A DNA stretch of 8,134 nucleotides from Lachnospiraceae bacterium (GTDB lineage Bacteria > Bacillota > Clostridia > Lachnospirales > Lachnospiraceae): the NCBI GenBank assembly GCA_902363835.1, contig CABJBM010000056.1:1-8134 (forward strand). Direction: 5' to 3'. The notes under the pieces were generated by a model, which saw nothing but the letters and a program-made list of their open reading frames with translations, was not told where the DNA came from and did no database searches. Below are positions 6,401 to 8,134 of the stretch, in pieces. Position 1 is the first letter of the stretch. Every line of letters begins with the position of its first letter. The translations under genes and the position numbers were made by a program.

Positions 6401-7906
6401 GTGAGTTGCCGGTGACGGGGTGATATTCTGGGTCAGCTCGTCAATTGAATAGGAACTCAGAAGGAAGAACTTGGGAGAGGTATCTCCGGACAGAGATCCG
6501 CCTGCACTGTTATAATAATCAATGCGGGCCCAATAAGCAGGATCTGTCAAGTCTTCATTATAGGTAACAGTAACGGCGCCTCCAAGAACATCGGTCTGAA
6601 AGGTCAGCTTTTCTTCGATCTGATCCAGAGTGAGATTTGTGAAATTGCCATTCCATGTAATATTAGGCGGATACGAGTATCCTGGTTTTCTTTCTATTGC
6701 CAGCTCAACAGGATCAGCCGGGGAAACAGACAGATTCTGAGGTTCTGAAAGAACGTTATTATGGTTATCCACCGTATTTACGATGATATGAGTCGTATAA
6801 TCCGGATCTAGCTGATACTTATAAGTGATGATCACCATTTGATTGGGCATTTTTCCTGCAAAATTCTTATCCCCATCAAAACTGCATCCGGCGGAAGCCG
6901 CAGAATAAATTCCTCTGTTGCTTAAATCATCCGTATCACCGTATCCTGTCTTTATCTCTGCACCGGTAAGTTCATATGCCGTTATACTTGCCGGAGAAAC
7001 TGAAAATGAAGTTTCTGCAGAATAAGCATGGGAATCCGGGGTTTTTATGGCCGTGCCGGTTCCATCCACGTATTCCACCCGCAGTGTGAACTTCTTGCTG
7101 GTATCAGGCTCATAGCGATAAGCAACCGTGAGGTCGTCATTGGGCATATATCCCCTGATCGCATTGGTAGAAGTATTGACAGCTGCCGCTTCTTCCAGGG
7201 TTCCGGCCCCGCTCGCATCATCAAATCTCCGGATTTTGTTATTCTTAATCAGCACTGATTTTAATTTATATCCCGGTATATTCCTTTTATAAGTGGCTGA
7301 GACCGGTGTATTGGCTGTTACCGGATGGGTCCAGGTTCCATCGTCAAAAAACCGGATTGCCTGGCTGTCACCGTTTGATGGCCATACAGACTGGTCACTG
7401 CCGTCTGTTATGATGTCTCTTGCGGCATTTAAATCACGGTAATGCATGACTGTAAAATCAAACTGACTGCTGCTGTTTCCGTTCCACACCGCTTTATAGG
7501 TTTCCGGTGTCAAATAAGGAAATGCATAAGGCAGATTAAGTACCTTATTCCCGTCTTCGTTGTACCAGCCGTCAAAAGTATAACCCGGCCACGTAACCTG
7601 GAATTCCGGCAGCTTGGGTCTTGGCCCGGAGCCTCTGTCTTCCGTTTCAATACCATTAAAATCTGCCGATGAGGTCAGGGCATACCCTGCCTGTCCGGTT
7701 GCATATGAAATACCGTTTCCATACCTTGGCACATTCGCATATGTGGAATGTGACAGATTCGGCCCCTTCTGGGGATCAAACTGAATGATCGAAGGATCGC
7801 CGTAACTCAATGCTGCCATGGACGCAGGCGGTGCCGCCATGGTAATAACCATGGCGGCTGCCAGTATCAAAGCAGTCTGTGCTTTCCATTTCTTCCTGTT
7901 TCTCAT
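3410..7906 (-). CDS. Large secreted repeat protein with C-terminal cell-wall-binding module (1498 aa)
   Basis: The ATG at 7906 is chosen because GGAGG lies five bases upstream and translation then begins with a clear signal peptide (MRNRKKWKAQ, hydrophobic core, likely cut near ASMA at 31). A longer reading from 7948 would place 14 polar residues before it and has no such site. Residues 95-140 are a Listeria-Bacteroides-type repeat (GYTFDGWY...YKAVW). MucBP-like units lie around 150-266 and 273-366 (GKMPNQMVIITYKY). Further GW-containing repeats lie at 462-540 and 545-617, and an InlB-B-like repeat at 825-910 (GYSFIKWE...MPAGDVVLQVRY). Residues 918-1090 are unassigned. A beta repeat follows at 1095-1172, a FIVAR-like helical part at 1174-1249, a Gly/Ser linker at 1253-1300 and wall-binding repeats at 1313-1498. 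There is no LPXTG motif and no evident catalytic domain. I infer a non-covalently wall-anchored adhesin or stalk protein, co-transcribed with the upstream gene. Confidence 0.93.
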   Translation of the reverse strand: MRNRKKWKAQTALILAAAMVITMAAPPASMAALSYGDPSIIQFDPQKGPNLSHSTYANVPRYGNGISYATGQAGYALTSSADFNGIETEDRGSGPRPKLPEFQVTWPGYTFDGWYNEDGNKVLNLPYAFPYLTPETYKAVWNGNSSSQFDFTVMHYRDLNAARDIITDGSDQSVWPSNGDSQAIRFFDDGTWTHPVTANTPVSATYKRNIPGYKLKSVLIKNNKIRRFDDASGAGTLEEAAAVNTSTNAIRGYMPNDDLTVAYRYEPDTSKKFTLRVEYVDGTGTAIKTPDSHAYSAETSFSVSPASITAYELTGAEIKTGYGDTDDLSNRGIYSAASAGCSFDGDKNFAGKMPNQMVIITYKYQLDPDYTTHIIVNTVDNHNNVLSEPQNLSVSPADPVELAIERKPGYSYPPNITWNGNFTNLTLDQIEEKLTFQTDVLGGAVTVTYNEDLTDPAYWARIDYYNSAGGSLSGDTSPKFFLLSSYSIDELTQNITPSPATHYLFEGWYKANSNGTGKTGTKLTGDVSVNGNLKLFANFEEDPNEWFDLVFVSGSHGNISGITTAHVAKGTAWTDLTLPATLPDNNYLFAGWYDENGNQVQNSLQILSNHRYTARFTPIAADDGILSIPDANGTVAADGTGQIRINGANEERKYAVTDQDGVVISFMTGSQLQNGKFTGLNPCTYYYVYELSLTAAPVTGDSLAGHVDGSLTSQPARVGILTLGSNYSIADEGSEGKKKITISPAAGNTLYALLDGDGNVVSQEGSADGWLEASGSPAAVVFPGLEPGQAYTAVAKHLGETEAPSEKVLLGNQILLEESSQTDNKTYTLHITNGGYATEVTRDGVVLDIEEGATQVNVRKGDKIRIKAPDIAGYSFIKWECLLGSMSVYATQQNQTVTMPAGDVVLQVRYESITVATSSNATVDYSPKNGSFALNMQTDLLEALKLDLIDNTSDQDLLASGNKVEYTVKFDRRSAPTATESNAVRAVAAVDSEALKIPWALGISLSRKVDGINKALPADGNHTPDIQVYGILDTGTLGHMDYQLWKVENADDDPVCTEIIPVEPDLNNPDAGFTGTFLFDANVGDTIILTYSKSYKVTITDTKRGTVANLKVRAGSALEDADGYMALQCLEDYTDPVTGIVYEFTGFGKQAGAAGSYDITAPVNKDLQLYAVYEQEDDSLWQAAKKQLEDEIDIANALKNNGTVSEEDRNLLTDAIQDAITVRDTLPRPTIEQLNEAYQTLKDIVDGIRNGSGSGGENGSGGENGSGGENGSGGGNGSGGNNGSGGGNGSGGGSGSGGGSGSRMGSSGSSSLGPGAYRFGSYKTYTNDVDGYWNNFDPANNGWSFVLSSGMKLKDQWANIRYSHNGTTLVYTYHFDTEGVMDSGWLLDEEGKWYFLSATHDGWFGRLKTGWHFDENDGKWYYLNLFNGAMLTGWQKIDGVWYYLTSENSRQTWRLDQTTGKWVFADRTERPLGSMYRNEMTPDGYYVEDSGKWTPETP
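3413..3970 (-). other. C-terminal cell-wall-binding repeat module of the 1498-aa protein
   Basis: Residues 1313-1498 carry aromatic-glycine repeats of the choline-binding / putative cell-wall-binding type: HFDTEGVMDSGWLLDEEG, GKWYFL, GRLKTGWHFDEND, GKWYYLN, GAMLTGWQKIDGVWYYL, then a diverged TWRLDQTTGKWVF. It ends with the tail RPLGSMYxxEMTPDGYxV. Such repeats bind wall polymers non-covalently and typically form the C-terminal anchor of clostridial surface proteins. The actual ligand (choline, other teichoic-acid decoration or glycan) cannot be read from the sequence. Confidence 0.85.
4007..4150 (-). repeat. In-frame 18-bp tandem repeat (GSGG[EGN][NS] x 8)
   Basis: Eight consecutive 18-base units encode residues 1253-1300: GSGGEN three times, then GSGGGN, GSGGNN, GSGGGN and GSGGGS twice. 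On the plus strand the unit reads about CCGGAGCCATTTTCACCT, with near-identical copies at the 5' (minus-strand) end and more substituted ones toward the wall-binding module. It is a flexible linker between the FIVAR-like segment and the wall anchor. Because the unit is a multiple of three, copy-number change would alter linker length without breaking the frame. Confidence 0.9.
4160..4387 (-). other. FIVAR-like helical segment before the Gly/Ser linker
   Basis: Residues 1174-1249 lack beta repeats and read as about three amphipathic helices with heptad-like spacing (LWQAAKKQLEDEIDIANAL, EEDRNLLTDAIQDAITV, TIEQLNEAYQTLKDIVDGI). This resembles FIVAR modules, found in many Gram-positive surface proteins as spacers or glycan/fibronectin-contact units. 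The family call is by eye. Confidence 0.6.
4637..5155 (-). other. Unassigned beta-rich region within the 1498-aa protein
   Basis: Residues 918-1090 do not show the GY...GW or GxMPxQ repeat signatures that flank them. They contain motifs such as VDYSPKNGSFALNM, KVEYTVKFDRR, IPWALGISLSRKVDG, QVYGILDTG and FLFDANVGDTIILTYSK, suggesting one or two beta-sandwich domains. I do not recognise the family. It sits between an InlB-B-like repeat and another beta repeat, so it may be a distinct functional domain within the stalk. Confidence 0.45.
7833..7858 (-). repeat. Perfect 11-bp hairpin inside the signal-peptide codons
   Basis: GCCGCCATGGT and ACCATGGCGGC are exact inverted copies separated by AATA. 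They encode residues 17-25 (AAMVITMAA) in the signal-peptide core, starting 48 bases after the A of the start codon. The stem is GC-rich and would be stable in the mRNA. It may slow early translation during export, or may simply follow from the symmetrical residue order. Confidence 0.6.
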
Positions 7907-7911
7907 AATTT

Positions 7912-7918
7912 CCTCCTT
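7912..7918 (-). promoter_or_regulatory. Ribosome binding site overlapping the upstream stop codon
   Basis: The minus strand reads TAAGGAGGAAATTATG: the TAA stop of the upstream gene (7919-7917) overlaps the AAGGAGG of the next gene, and the ATG follows after five bases. This decides the start at 7906 and implies one transcript with translational coupling or re-initiation. Confidence 0.9.
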
Positions 7919-8134
7919 ACTGCAGCCAGGATCCATCTCCGCTAACACGATATCCGTCCGGCGTCATCTCGCTGACATACATAGAACCCAGGGGTCTCCC
8001 TTCATTATTCTTATAAATCCATTTCTCCGCTGCCGGATCATAATGATAGGTTTCCATACTGTTTTGTTCTGTAAAGTAATACCACTTTCCGCCGATGTTC
8101 CTCCAGCCCTTTGCCATCATTCCTGTCTCCGGGT
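7917..8134 (-). CDS. C-terminal end of a cell-wall-binding repeat protein (5' part outside window)
   Basis: Open from the right edge to a TAA at 7917, giving 72 complete residues. There are in-frame ATGs at 8120 and 8117, but the frame is already open upstream (PETG precedes them) and no ribosome binding site is present. This is therefore the tail of a longer protein, not a 67-residue gene. It shows the choline-binding-type pattern ETGMMAKGWRNIGGKWYYF, then a diverged repeat (YHYDPAAEKWIY) and the tail RPLGSMYxxEMTPDGYxV, shared with the C-terminus of the next gene. The stop is 10 bases before that gene's ATG, so they form one operon. The function of its N-terminal part cannot be seen. It may be another adhesin or a wall hydrolase carrying the same anchor. 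Confidence 0.88.
   Translation of the reverse strand, partial: PETGMMAKGWRNIGGKWYYFTEQNSMETYHYDPAAEKWIYKNNEGRPLGSMYVSEMTPDGYRVSGDGSWLQ

Noticed and set aside
7907..7948. A longer start for the 1498-aa protein at 7948
   Set aside because: It would overlap the upstream gene's tail, lacks a ribosome binding site, and puts 14 polar residues before an otherwise typical signal peptide. The ATG at 7906 has GGAGG five bases upstream.
7917..8120. A free-standing 67-residue gene starting at 8120
   Set aside because: The frame remains open upstream to the window edge with matching wall-binding-repeat residues (PETG), and there is no ribosome binding site at 8120, so it is the end of a longer gene.

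Overview
All the coding content lies on the minus strand and consists of large secreted surface proteins of a Gram-positive anaerobe. The choline-binding-type cell-wall repeats, strong AGGAGG ribosome binding sites, moderate GC and the repeat families present (MucBP-like, Listeria-Bacteroides-type, FIVAR-like) suggest a Clostridia member, most likely a gut Lachnospiraceae. That assignment is inferred from style, not from a marker gene.

Layout in transcription order (right to left). (1) 8134-7917 is the 3' end of a gene that begins outside the window. It encodes a C-terminal cell-wall-binding repeat and a conserved tail. (2) 7906-3410 is a complete 1498-residue secreted protein. It has a signal peptide, a long stalk of beta-rich repeats, a helical FIVAR-like segment, a Gly/Ser/Asn hexapeptide linker and a C-terminal cell-wall-binding module ending in the same tail as gene 1. 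Its ribosome binding site overlaps the stop codon of gene 1, so the two are almost certainly co-transcribed and probably translationally coupled. (3) After 218 bases without a gene (3192-3409), which hold a terminator-like hairpin and a leader inverted repeat, 3191-1 encodes at least 1063 residues of a third secreted protein. It has a signal peptide, an unrecognised N-terminal domain, a parallel beta-helix and then a stalk of MucBP-like and Listeria-Bacteroides-type repeats that runs off the left edge.

Together the genes look like a cluster of paralogous, non-covalently anchored surface adhesins: different N-terminal parts on related repeat stalks, with a shared C-terminal wall-binding end seen in the two proteins whose ends are visible. 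No enzyme, regulator, RNA gene, CRISPR array or mobile element is visible. The points worth a second look are the shared tail, the stop/RBS overlap, a perfect hairpin inside the signal-peptide codons, the in-frame 18-bp tandem repeat, the base-composition change between the beta-helix head and the stalk of gene 3, and the two inverted repeats between genes 2 and 3. I did not find a convincing wholly new system; novelty, if any, is in the unassigned head and stalk domains.
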